Positions 1 to 8,326 of a stretch of DNA of 64,000 nt are shown in pieces (positions within the stretch are counted from its first letter, which is position 1; the number at the start of each line of letters is the position of its first letter). Source of the DNA: Flammeovirga pacifica (GTDB lineage: Bacteria; Bacteroidota; Bacteroidia; Cytophagales; Flammeovirgaceae); the NCBI RefSeq assembly GCF_000807855.2, contig NZ_JRYR02000001.1:4464302-4528301 (forward strand), written 5' to 3'. The position numbers and the translations under genes are program-made. A model generated the notes under the pieces. It was not told the DNA's origin. It saw only the letters and a program-made list of their open reading frames with translations, and did not search any database.

Positions 1-791
1 GGGGTTGGGGATTTGGGCTAAGCACAGATTTCCAGGTAATTGATGGTTTAATGGTAGGGGGTAGCTTTGGATTGTCTCGTTTTAGTAATGGCCAAAACTC
101 TTATTTAAGTTCATATACAGATTCAGAAATTAAATCCTTTGCAATTTATGGCGATTTTTATCCTTTAAAGTATATTGGGAATTACTTTTTACCTTATGTA
201 AAAGAAAGTTTATTTGTACGCTTTTCACCAATCTTACATAAAGGAACTACATCATATAATTATTATAACATTGATAATTCAAGTGGTGTAACTACAGATA
301 CTGTTGGAATGCAAAGTAATGGTGACTTTACTACTTTTGGGGTAAAACTTGGTGTAGGATACACAAAATATGTCTCCGATAAGTTAAGTTTAACAGGTAT
401 GATGAATATGGATTATTCTTTTGGATCTAATTCATATAGTGATGTATCTACGGTTAATAATTTAGCTTCCGAAAGTGCTAAGTCTAATATGTTTATGAGT
501 CGCTTTAACGTTGAAGTAAAGTTAGCTTATGACATAAAACAAAAACTACCTCTTTGTCCTATAAAAACTTGTGGTATCCAACAAGAACACCGTCATGCAG
601 TATTGGGTGGTGCATCAGTTAGGGGTAATAAATATAAGCATAGACAAAATCAAAAGTACGGTGATAAACATAGAGGTCAAGTACAGAGTACTAAAAGAAA
701 GAAAACAAAAACAGAGAGAGAACAGAAGAGAATTCAGCGAAAAGAAAAGAGGAATAGAAAGAGAATAAGGATCTATGGAGCCGGACATTAA
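1..791 (+). CDS. Outer-membrane beta-barrel protein with basic C-terminal tail (5' partial)
   Basis: The reading frame is open from base 3 through the left window edge, so the N-terminus is missing; the first ATG at base 51 is probably internal. The visible part has alternating aromatic/polar strands and Gly/Asn-Ser-rich turns typical of a small Bacteroidota outer-membrane barrel, up to about residue 165 counted from that ATG. After the last strand there is a segment CPIKTCGIQQEHRHA and then about 60 residues dominated by Lys, Arg, Gln and Glu, ending at a TAA. The basic tail is in the same frame with no sign of a frameshift. A periplasmic or peptidoglycan-facing tail is an inference; the function is not recognised. 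The barrel class is fairly sure, the exact family is not. Confidence 0.6.
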   Translation, partial: GWGFGLSTDFQVIDGLMVGGSFGLSRFSNGQNSYLSSYTDSEIKSFAIYGDFYPLKYIGNYFLPYVKESLFVRFSPILHKGTTSYNYYNIDNSSGVTTDTVGMQSNGDFTTFGVKLGVGYTKYVSDKLSLTGMMNMDYSFGSNSYSDVSTVNNLASESAKSNMFMSRFNVEVKLAYDIKQKLPLCPIKTCGIQQEHRHAVLGGASVRGNKYKHRQNQKYGDKHRGQVQSTKRKKTKTEREQKRIQRKEKRNRKRIRIYGAGH

Positions 792-835
792 ATATTTTTT
801 AGAATATTTAAACGCAATATAAACAGCAAAATAAG

Positions 836-843
836 TATTTTTG
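836..843 (+). promoter_or_regulatory. Possible -7 box upstream of psd
   Basis: TATTTTTG matches the Bacteroidota -7 consensus TAnnTTTG about 90 bases before the psd start. No TTTG lies 19-21 bases upstream, so support is weak. Confidence 0.25.
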
Positions 844-932
844 ACAAAAAAACAGGTTCTGAAAATTCAATCATTATTAAATTATTAAGATGATGACTAT
901 ATTTCGGAAAATTTGGTTTATCGTATTAAAAC

Positions 933-1589
933 ATGACTATACATAAAGAAGGACATTCATTATTGATCACATTGATGGTCGTTTTTTTTGTTCTAAATTC
1001 AGCATTATTTTATTTTATCCCTGAGGCTAAATTAATTCAGGGAATATCGATTACAGTAAGTGTAATTTTCTTTTTATTGATACTTCAGTTTTTTAGAAAT
1101 CCTAAAAGAAGTATTCCTCAAGGAGAAAATTTAGTAATAGCACCAGCCGATGGGAAAGTAGTTGTTATTGAGCAGACAAATGAAGGTGAATTCTTTAAAG
1201 ATGAAAGAATTCAAATTTCTATTTTCATGTCTCCATTAAATGTACATTTGAGTAGGAATCCGATATCAGGAATTATAAAATATTTCAAATATCACCCAGG
1301 AAAGTTTTTAGTAGCTTGGCACCCTAAGTCTAGTACAGACAATGAAAGAACAACACTTGTTACTGAGAATAAAAATGGAGTACAAGTTTTATACAGACAA
1401 ATTGCAGGTGCTTTAGCAAGACGTATTAGATGGTACGTTAATGAAGGAGATACTGTAGGGCAAGGCGAAGAATATGGTTTTATTAAATTTGGTTCTAGAA
1501 TTGATGTTTACTTGCCTTTAGATGCAAAAATAAACGTTGAATTGGATCAAAAAACAAGAGGAGGCGAGACAATCATCGCAACTCTTTAG
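933..1589 (+). CDS. psd: Phosphatidylserine decarboxylase proenzyme (short form)
   Basis: Makes phosphatidylethanolamine by decarboxylating phosphatidylserine at the inner membrane. At 218 residues this is the short archaeal-like (Psd-A) form common in Bacteroidota. Two hydrophobic segments at about residues 10-30 and 35-58 anchor it. The signature region LNVHLSRNPISG (about residue 102) and the self-cleavage site KFGSRID are present; cleavage between Gly187 and Ser188 would generate the pyruvoyl-bearing alpha chain, following family knowledge. Downstream is a bidirectional terminator shared with the convergent MBL hydrolase gene. The decarboxylase family is clear. Its substrate is inferred from the family. 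Confidence 0.93.
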   Translation: MTIHKEGHSLLITLMVVFFVLNSALFYFIPEAKLIQGISITVSVIFFLLILQFFRNPKRSIPQGENLVIAPADGKVVVIEQTNEGEFFKDERIQISIFMSPLNVHLSRNPISGIIKYFKYHPGKFLVAWHPKSSTDNERTTLVTENKNGVQVLYRQIAGALARRIRWYVNEGDTVGQGEEYGFIKFGSRIDVYLPLDAKINVELDQKTRGGETIIATL

Positions 1590-1610
1590 TAAAATAAAAA
1601 TTATTATAGC

Positions 1611-1642
1611 AAAAGGTTTCATTGGTTTCGATGAAACCTTTT
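1611..1642. terminator. Bidirectional terminator between psd and the MBL hydrolase gene
   Basis: A 12-bp perfect stem (AAAAGGTTTCAT / ATGAAACCTTTT) with an 8-base loop and T-runs on both strands, placed between two convergent genes. Confidence 0.85.
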
Positions 1643-1647
1643 TGTGT

Positions 1648-2418
1648 TTATATATCTAAAATAAGTCCATCTTCTGATAAGAATACATTTTCTGGTAAAT
1701 CCTTTTGTACATCAGCATGTAATCCCATTTTATGTCCAATATGAGTGATGTATGCTTTTTTAGGATTTAGTTTTTTGATTACCTCTTTTGCTTCATCCAA
1801 AGTGAAATGAGAAATATGAGGTTCTTTTTGTAAAGCATTAATGACCAATACATCTAAATTTTTGAGAAACTCCATTTGGTCGTCCTCTATTTTATTAGCA
1901 TCAGTTATATATGCAAAGTTCTTGATTTTAAACCCTAAAACTGGCAGCTTATAATGATATACCTCAATAGGTAAAATCTCTGTATTTCCAACGTTAAAAG
2001 TAACTCCCTTTTGTATACTATTTAGATGAACTGAAGGAACACCAGGATATTTATGTTCCGCAAACATATAGCTAAATTCTTGCTTTAATTGTTCGAAAAC
2101 AGTGTCCGTAGCATATAATTCAATAGGTTTTTGTCCATTTAGGAAATAAAAACCTCTGATGTCATCCATTCCAGCTGTGTGGTCTTTATGTTGATGTGTA
2201 AACAATAAACCATCTAATTGTGTAATTCTCTCCCTAAGTACTTGTTGTCTAAAGTCAGCTCCAGAGTCTATGATAATACTTTCGTTATTATCTGTCTGAA
2301 TATGAATACTACTTCTTAATCGTTTATTTCTGTAATCTAGAGAACTGCAAACTTCACATTTACAGCCAATTATTGGTATGCCTTGGGATGTGCCTGTTCC
2401 TAAAAATGTTACTTTCAT
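1648..2418 (-). CDS. MBL-fold metallohydrolase, PhnP-like
   Basis: A 256-residue metallo-beta-lactamase-fold hydrolase. The metal-binding motif HQHKDHTAGMDD lies near residue 75, with further ligands in DSGADFRQQ and in the late HIGH segment near residue 225. The N-terminal GTGTSQGIP and the Cys-rich GCKCEVCSS segment are typical of the PhnP/phosphoribosyl cyclic phosphate phosphodiesterase-like subgroup widespread in Bacteroidota. The actual substrate cannot be read from the sequence, and no phn genes are nearby, so C-P lyase function is not implied. The gene follows the small 2423-2713 gene by four bases and is probably cotranscribed with it. Confidence 0.85.
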   Translation of the reverse strand: MKVTFLGTGTSQGIPIIGCKCEVCSSLDYRNKRLRSSIHIQTDNNESIIIDSGADFRQQVLRERITQLDGLLFTHQHKDHTAGMDDIRGFYFLNGQKPIELYATDTVFEQLKQEFSYMFAEHKYPGVPSVHLNSIQKGVTFNVGNTEILPIEVYHYKLPVLGFKIKNFAYITDANKIEDDQMEFLKNLDVLVINALQKEPHISHFTLDEAKEVIKKLNPKKAYITHIGHKMGLHADVQKDLPENVFLSEDGLILDI

Positions 2419-2422
2419 TAAA

Positions 2423-2713
2423 TTAGATAGAAAATTCGTTATCTACTACTTGTTGGTATAAATCTACATTTTTTTCACTAAGAAGGGATGTGTCAATATT
2501 GATTTCTTTTAATATATCCATCATGGATTGAATTTTCCCTTCTTGACTATAATACTTATTTATAATCGCAATTTTAGCATTTTTAATGACACAATATCCA
2601 GACTTAAAACTCCCTTTTTCATATCGTAAATGATAATCGGTTTCTGTAAATAAGTCCTCTAATTTGTTTTGTAAATGCTTAGTAGGCTTTAATGTGCTTT
2701 TTGATTTAGACAT
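2423..2713 (-). CDS. Small conserved-looking hypothetical protein
   Basis: I do not recognise this protein of 96 residues. It has a Lys-rich N-terminus, no signal peptide and no membrane segment, and is rich in alternating charged and hydrophobic residues, so it is probably a small cytosolic protein. An in-frame TTG lies upstream at 2740, but that codon falls inside a strong terminator hairpin; the ATG at 2713, directly after the terminator T-run, is the better start. Its stop is four bases before the MBL hydrolase gene, suggesting an operon. Confidence 0.7.
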   Translation of the reverse strand: MSKSKSTLKPTKHLQNKLEDLFTETDYHLRYEKGSFKSGYCVIKNAKIAIINKYYSQEGKIQSMMDILKEINIDTSLLSEKNVDLYQQVVDNEFSI

Positions 2714-2752
2714 AAAAAAACTGAATAAGTTACCTTGCAATGTAATTTATTC
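2714..2752 (-). terminator. Terminator of the CheY-like gene, abutting the next ATG
   Basis: On the minus strand, arms CTGAATAA-A-TTAC and GTAA-C-TTATTCAG form a stem with one internal mismatch, followed by seven T. The next gene's ATG begins right after the T-run. Confidence 0.8.
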
Positions 2753-2781
2753 AGTTTTATAATTATATCAAATAATTAAAA

Positions 2782-3156
2782 TTAATTATTAGTGACTTTA
2801 TTTACCACGTTGACTAAATTGTCAAAGTTTAATGGTTTAGGAAGGTATTCATTAATACCAACCTCTTTAAAATCGTCCATTGAATAATTTTTGGCATTAC
2901 CTGTTATAGCAACAATAGGAATATTCTTTTTGTTACTATCATCCAAATTTCTAATTTTTTGAGCACATTCCATCCCATCCATTACTGGCATGTTAATGTC
3001 AAGAAGTATAGCATCGTAATCGCTTTTGGCTAATTTATCTAAAACTTGTTGACCGTTTTTTACAGATATGATTTCGTAATTTTGAAATTGTAAAACTTTT
3101 CTAGTAATGTTTTGGATAACAGAACTATCTTCTGCGACTAATATTTTTTTTCCCAT
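2782..3156 (-). CDS. Single-domain response regulator (CheY-like)
   Basis: A receiver domain with no output domain, 124 residues. The acidic pocket (Glu9, Asp10), the phospho-acceptor Asp53 in LLDINMPVMDG, the conserved Thr in AITGNA and the Lys in PKPL are all visible, so it should be phosphorylatable. No histidine kinase is adjacent, so its partner is unknown; such stand-alone receivers often serve phosphorelays or hybrid kinases. A strong terminator follows, but the next two genes on the same strand could still be reached by readthrough. Confidence 0.93.
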   Translation of the reverse strand: MGKKILVAEDSSVIQNITRKVLQFQNYEIISVKNGQQVLDKLAKSDYDAILLDINMPVMDGMECAQKIRNLDDSNKKNIPIVAITGNAKNYSMDDFKEVGINEYLPKPLNFDNLVNVVNKVTNN

Positions 3157-3373
3157 TTGTGTAAAATAGTTTCAGATTGATTACAGAATAATTTGATATT
3201 TGTGGATCTGTAGATTTTTGTAGTGGTTTTTGTAATATAATTCTACAAACATTAACTGAAAAATAAAAATATTATTAGGTATAAATCTGTCATTTTTTAA
3301 GAATAAAAATACTTTTACGGAATAAGCCAAATAATAGTTGTTTTTGTAATAGACTAAAAATACACATTTGTCA

Positions 3374-3886
3374 ATGAAAAATATATTTGTTTTAATATCC
3401 CTAATTGGATGCTCAATTGGATTATTTTCATTTTTCCATCCAATTCATTTATCAGTCTCTGAAGTAAATTTTAATCAAGAAACGAAATCAATTGAGATTT
3501 CAAGTAAGGTATTTATTGATGACCTTGAAGAGGGAGTTCAATTAATTGGTGGACCTGAACTACATTTATTTACCGAAAAAGAAGTAACAAATAGTGAAGA
3601 ATGGATAAATAAATATTTTGAAGAAAACTTCAAGATCAAAATTAATGATAAAGAAAAGGCATTCTTATGGGTGGGAAAAGAAACCGATCAGAATAGAGAT
3701 ATACAAGCAGTTTGGGTCTATTTAGAAATTACAGGAGTAAAGAAAGTTAAAGAATTAACTATTGAAAATAGTTTATTATACGATGTTCATGCCGATCAAA
3801 GAAATATGCTCCATTTAAAATGTAATGGTACAAAAAAAAGTTGGTTGTTTGATTTGAAGAAATCTATTGAAACAATTCATTGGTAA
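3374..3886 (+). CDS. DUF6702-like exported protein
   Basis: A protein of 170 residues with an N-terminal hydrophobic signal (KNIFVLISLIGCSIGLFSFF) followed by HPIHLSVSEVNF, which resembles the start of DUF6702 family members in Bacteroidota. The rest is predicted beta-rich. In that family the gene often lies near zinc metallopeptidase genes, but none is visible here. A TTG six bases upstream is also in frame; the ATG at 3374 fits the signal peptide better. The role is unknown, probably periplasmic or membrane-anchored. Confidence 0.7.
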   Translation: MKNIFVLISLIGCSIGLFSFFHPIHLSVSEVNFNQETKSIEISSKVFIDDLEEGVQLIGGPELHLFTEKEVTNSEEWINKYFEENFKIKINDKEKAFLWVGKETDQNRDIQAVWVYLEITGVKKVKELTIENSLLYDVHADQRNMLHLKCNGTKKSWLFDLKKSIETIHW

Positions 3887-3971
3887 AAGTTGACAAATCA
3901 TTAAAATGCTTTGTATATTAAATAAATAAACTTAAACGTTTAGCTCAATTATACTCTCAAATGAAACATAC

Positions 3972-6911
3972 ATGAGATCGCAAACATATAAACTATACCG
4001 GACTCTTTTATTAATTACTCTTATCCTTATTGTAGGTGTAACAGATGTTCTAGCAACTCACATACGTGCAGGTGACCTTACCATGAGAAGAAAGCCGAAT
4101 GGTGGAGAAAGAGAATATATTGTAACAGTTGTGTTATATCGAGATATATCAGGTGTTCCTCCTGGAGAAGGTCTTATTGATTTTGGTGATGGAACCGAAC
4201 CTGTTTATGTTAAACATATCAATGATAATGAATTTACAGAAGATGGACAGACTCAGATATTGATTTATCAAGCTGAACATAATTTCCCTTCAGTGGGTAA
4301 TTATAAAGTAAGTTATTTCGAACGAAACAGAAACCCTGATGTTCGAAATATGGATATATCATCTGAAACACCCTTTTATATTCAATCTGAATTTTTCATT
4401 AACCCAGTATTAGGTCTAAATAGTTCTCCAGTTCTATTGATACCGCCTGTTATCAAAGGTGCTATAGGTCAAAAATTTGTGCATAATGCAGGAGCTTTTG
4501 ATGTAGATGGAGATAGCTTATCTTATAGGCTGACGGTTTGTTTACAAGGTAGAGATACTCCAGTGCAAAATTATAGATACCCAGATGACCCGAATGAAGA
4601 GTGGTCTAAGGTGACAGAAAAATGTGAGACACCAGCAGATTTTAGAATTGATGAGATTACTGGTGATTTAATTTGGGATGCTCCTTTTGTGGCAGGTCAG
4701 TATAATGTAGCCTTTTTTGTGGAAGAATGGAGAAATGGTATTCTCATTGGTTCTGTAAATAGGGATATGCAAGTTATTATTGATGATGTACTTAATTTAC
4801 GCCCTATTATAGAAGCACCTAATGATACTTGTGTTGTTGCAGGAGATCCTTTGTTGAAAGATGTTTTTGCTTATGACCAATCCAATGCACCGTGTTATAA
4901 TACTGATTCTACATTAGATTGGGGGCCACATAGTATTAAGTTAGAAATAGCACAGAAAGCGAATGGTTTAAATTTTTCTCCATATAACGAAATGCAATTC
5001 AATGTAACTTATGGAGGAATTAATAATTCAGAAGGTAACGGAAAATTTTCTTGGACACCACAATGCAGTGATGTAAGACAAGAACCTTATAAAATTACAT
5101 TCAAAGCTTTAGATGAACCTAATCAAAAAAATCAAGTTTTAGGTACCTTAGAAAATTGGCATGTCACTGTGTTAGGACCTGCTCCAACTGGTTTGGTAGC
5201 AACTCCTCCTAATTCAACAGAAATAGCCAATAGAGATATCAAAGTGAATTTAAATTGGGATGCTTATAATTGTGATGGTGCTGATAAAATAAAAATTTAT
5301 AGAAGAAAAGGATCTATAGATTTTAATCCAACTTGTGAAACAGGATTGCCTTCTTGGACAGGTTACGAATTTGTAGATGAAGTTGATGCCACGGCAACAA
5401 GTTTTACAGATAGAACTGTGGAACAAGGAGCAAACTATTGTTATCGTATTTATGCTTCTTTTGGAAGACCACAAGGGGGGGAAAGTATAGCTTCTCAAGA
5501 AGATTGTGCTTTTGTACCTGATGGAGCCTATATGGTTCAAGTGGATGTGGAAGAAACAAGCAACGACAATGGTAAAATAAATTTACGTTGGACGGTTCCT
5601 GAAGATGTTACCACTGGTAAGGTTCCTTTTTATAACTTATATAGAGGCGAAGGTGATCAACGTTTGGATGATAGTGAATATGTCAAAATCAATAGTAGTG
5701 TAATAGCTGCACAAGACACAACATATCAAGATATCTTATTAAATTCTGAAGAAACACAATTCCATTATTTGGTAGAATTGTTAGAAGGAACTACTGCAAG
5801 TGATGCAGCTCCTATTGATACTACTTTGCTAGCTTCTAGTGTTCGATTAACGAGTAACCCTTCTTTAGATTATATAGATCTTACTTGGGATGCTAATGTA
5901 GGTTGGAACCTAACTCCTGATTCTGTTCTAGAAGGAGCTAGCCAAAAAGCAGTATACCATAAGGTTTATCGAAAAATTGAAGTCGACGAAACAGCCTTCA
6001 GTTTATATGATAGTGTGTTTGTTCATACGCAAGGAACAAGATATAGAGATACAGGTAAAGGAACTCCTCTAAGTGATGATAAGTTATATTCTTATTATAT
6101 CGAAACAATTGGATCTTTTGAACACCCTTCTTTAGCAGAGCCACTAATCAATAGATCACAAGAGTTGACTACTGAGTTACTTGACACAATACCTCCATGT
6201 CCTCCAATCCTAACATTGAGAAATTTAGAAAGTGGAAGTACAATGGACAGTTGTATTATAGCTCCTATAAAAGATGGTGAAATAGAATGTGAAAAAGATC
6301 GTTTCGCCGTTGAATTAACATGGCAAAATCAGTTAGGACCAGGGTGTGATGATGACATTGTAATGTACAATATATATTACAGTAGAAGAATAGCTTTAAG
6401 TAAGAATGAATTCGGAGCACCTATTGTAACTTTAGATCATCCAGATGGAACTCCTTTAACATCAAAAATCAAGTATACTTTTGAAGATAGAGAGTTTGTT
6501 GAGGGGTCTTATGCTGTGGCAGCAGTAGATGATTCTGGTAATGAAAGTATTTTAAGTAACGTCATTATTCAAGATAATTGTATCTATTACGAGATGCCGA
6601 ATGCTTTTACTCCAAATGGTGATAATATCAATGATACTTTAATACCGATGAGGTGTCCTAGGTTTATACAAGGGGTAGAGTTTACCGTCATCAACAGATA
6701 CGGAGATAATATCTATGATTATAGATCAATTGATAATAATGACGATATAAACATCCATTGGGATGGTAAAGATAATAATGGTAATGATGTAGAGCCAGGT
6801 AATTATTATTATAAAGGTACTTTGAAAACGTACAGATTAAGAGCAGATGATGAAAAGGTTGAAATAAAAGGAGCCTTCTTAATCATCAGAGGGAATTCTT
6901 CTCAGAAATAA
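3972..6911 (+). CDS. T9SS type B cargo protein, gliding-motility-associated C-terminal domain
   Basis: A 979-residue secreted surface protein. It opens with a signal peptide (hydrophobic residues about 10-28, ending near VLAT), followed by cadherin/Ig-like beta domains; the middle contains fibronectin-type repeats (about residues 410-700). The last ~100 residues, starting at MPNAFTPNGDNINDTL and including INRYGDNIYD and WDGKDNNGNDVEPGNYYY, match the type B sorting domain (CHU_C) that directs proteins through the type IX secretion system. It stands alone between intergenic regions and ends in a very long hairpin. The cargo function is unknown; adhesion or a structural surface role is an inference from the domains. 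Confidence 0.88.
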   Translation: MRSQTYKLYRTLLLITLILIVGVTDVLATHIRAGDLTMRRKPNGGEREYIVTVVLYRDISGVPPGEGLIDFGDGTEPVYVKHINDNEFTEDGQTQILIYQAEHNFPSVGNYKVSYFERNRNPDVRNMDISSETPFYIQSEFFINPVLGLNSSPVLLIPPVIKGAIGQKFVHNAGAFDVDGDSLSYRLTVCLQGRDTPVQNYRYPDDPNEEWSKVTEKCETPADFRIDEITGDLIWDAPFVAGQYNVAFFVEEWRNGILIGSVNRDMQVIIDDVLNLRPIIEAPNDTCVVAGDPLLKDVFAYDQSNAPCYNTDSTLDWGPHSIKLEIAQKANGLNFSPYNEMQFNVTYGGINNSEGNGKFSWTPQCSDVRQEPYKITFKALDEPNQKNQVLGTLENWHVTVLGPAPTGLVATPPNSTEIANRDIKVNLNWDAYNCDGADKIKIYRRKGSIDFNPTCETGLPSWTGYEFVDEVDATATSFTDRTVEQGANYCYRIYASFGRPQGGESIASQEDCAFVPDGAYMVQVDVEETSNDNGKINLRWTVPEDVTTGKVPFYNLYRGEGDQRLDDSEYVKINSSVIAAQDTTYQDILLNSEETQFHYLVELLEGTTASDAAPIDTTLLASSVRLTSNPSLDYIDLTWDANVGWNLTPDSVLEGASQKAVYHKVYRKIEVDETAFSLYDSVFVHTQGTRYRDTGKGTPLSDDKLYSYYIETIGSFEHPSLAEPLINRSQELTTELLDTIPPCPPILTLRNLESGSTMDSCIIAPIKDGEIECEKDRFAVELTWQNQLGPGCDDDIVMYNIYYSRRIALSKNEFGAPIVTLDHPDGTPLTSKIKYTFEDREFVEGSYAVAAVDDSGNESILSNVIIQDNCIYYEMPNAFTPNGDNINDTLIPMRCPRFIQGVEFTVINRYGDNIYDYRSIDNNDDINIHWDGKDNNGNDVEPGNYYYKGTLKTYRLRADDEKVEIKGAFLIIRGNSSQK

Positions 6912-6972
6912 AATCGGCCTTTCGTAAAAAACAAAGTAGCTCTATGAAAGTCGCTTTAAAAGGTGTACTTTT

Positions 6973-7045
6973 GCATGCTTAAATTGATGCTTCAAAAAAC
7001 AGTTGTAATCTCGTTTTTGAAGCATCAATTTAAGCATGCTTTTTT
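6973..7045 (+). terminator. Very long perfect hairpin terminator after the T9SS gene
   Basis: Two perfectly complementary 26-base arms at 6973-6998 and 7014-7039, separated by 15 bases and followed by a T-run (7040-7045). It sits about 60 bases after the stop codon and before murG, so it insulates the cell-wall operon. The stem is much longer than needed for intrinsic termination. Confidence 0.85.
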
Positions 7046-7206
7046 ATATTGAAATCCTTATTTTTTGATTCAAGATTGTTTTTGCCACTCCTACCCATTA
7101 AAAGAGTTGACATATACTTAAGTAATAAAGAATTAAATGCTTAAGATGAAGTATAAAATCATCATTTTTTTTAATTTTGATATTCTTTGAATAATAAATT
7201 AATAAC

Positions 7207-8325
7207 ATGAAACTAAAGGTAATTATTAGTGGAGGTGGTACAGGCGGACATATTTATCCAGCTATTGCCATAGCTAATGCTTTAAAAGCTTCTGATAAAA
7301 ATATTGATATTCTTTTTGTCGGTGCAGAAGGAAGGATGGAAATGGATAAAGTTCCAGAAGCTGGATATGAAATTGTTGGTTTACCTATAAGTGGTATTCA
7401 AAGAAGATTAACCCTAGAAAATTTAAAGTTTCCCATTAAGTTAATTAAAAGCTTATGGAAAGCGGGTGATATTATATCAGAGTTTAAACCTAATGTTGTC
7501 ATCGGTGTAGGAGGATATGCAAGTGGGCCTATTATGTGGCGTGCTCAGAATAGAAGAATACCAACAGTTATTCAAGAACAAAATGGATATGCAGGATTAA
7601 CTAATAAAATTCTTGGTGGAAAAGCTGAGAAAATATGTGTTGCTTATCCAAATATGGAATATTATTTCCCTAAAAATAGTATTGAATTTACAGGGAATCC
7701 TGTTCGACAAGATATAATTGATCTTTCAAGTAAAAAAGACGAAGGCTATCAACAATGGGGTTTTAATCCTGATAAGCCCGTTTTATTTGTTTTTGGAGGT
7801 TCTTTAGGTGCTTTGACATTGAATGAATCAATGGCTAATGGCATAGATAAATTATTAGAATCTGGAATTCAAATAATATGGCAAACAGGTAAATATTATT
7901 TTGATAAATACCATAGTCAATTTGGAGGACGAGAAAAAGAAGGATTACATGTGGTTGCTTTTATCAAAGAAATGGAAAAAGTATACGCTATTTCTAACGT
8001 TGTTGTTGGGCGTTCTGGAGCGCTATCCATATCAGAATTATGTTTAGCGGGATTACCGACAATACTAGTTCCTTCTCCTAATGTGGCAGAAGATCATCAA
8101 ACTAAAAATGCAATGGCTTTAGTAAATGAAAAGGCAGCTGTATTAGTAAAAGATGTTGACGCACGAACAATTTTGATAGATGAAATACTTTCACTTATCA
8201 ACAATAAAGAAAAACAAACTTCACTTAGTGAATCGATATTAAATTTAGGGAAACCAAATGCCGCTAATGATATTGCTCAGAAGGTAATTGAAGTAGCAGA
8301 AAAGCACTACAAAAAAAATAATTAG
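7207..8325 (+). CDS. murG: UDP-GlcNAc:undecaprenyl-PP-MurNAc-pentapeptide GlcNAc transferase
   Basis: Adds GlcNAc to lipid I, giving lipid II, on the cytoplasmic face of the inner membrane. At 372 residues it is normal length for MurG. The glycine-rich loop GGGTGGH lies at residues 9-15; the donor-site region with GRSGALSISELCLAG (about residue 264) and the upstream FGGSLGA are typical. It is the first gene of a tight run murG-murC-ftsQ; the murC ATG follows its stop by one base. Upstream genes usually joined to it (murE, mraY, murD, ftsW) are not in this window. Confidence 0.97.
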   Translation: MKLKVIISGGGTGGHIYPAIAIANALKASDKNIDILFVGAEGRMEMDKVPEAGYEIVGLPISGIQRRLTLENLKFPIKLIKSLWKAGDIISEFKPNVVIGVGGYASGPIMWRAQNRRIPTVIQEQNGYAGLTNKILGGKAEKICVAYPNMEYYFPKNSIEFTGNPVRQDIIDLSSKKDEGYQQWGFNPDKPVLFVFGGSLGALTLNESMANGIDKLLESGIQIIWQTGKYYFDKYHSQFGGREKEGLHVVAFIKEMEKVYAISNVVVGRSGALSISELCLAGLPTILVPSPNVAEDHQTKNAMALVNEKAAVLVKDVDARTILIDEILSLINNKEKQTSLSESILNLGKPNAANDIAQKVIEVAEKHYKKNN

Positions 8326-8326
8326 A

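Noticed and set aside
571..768. Second-frame ORF inside the basic tail of the first gene
   Set aside because: It overlaps the barrel gene in another frame in a purine-rich stretch; such A/G-rich DNA is open in several frames by chance.
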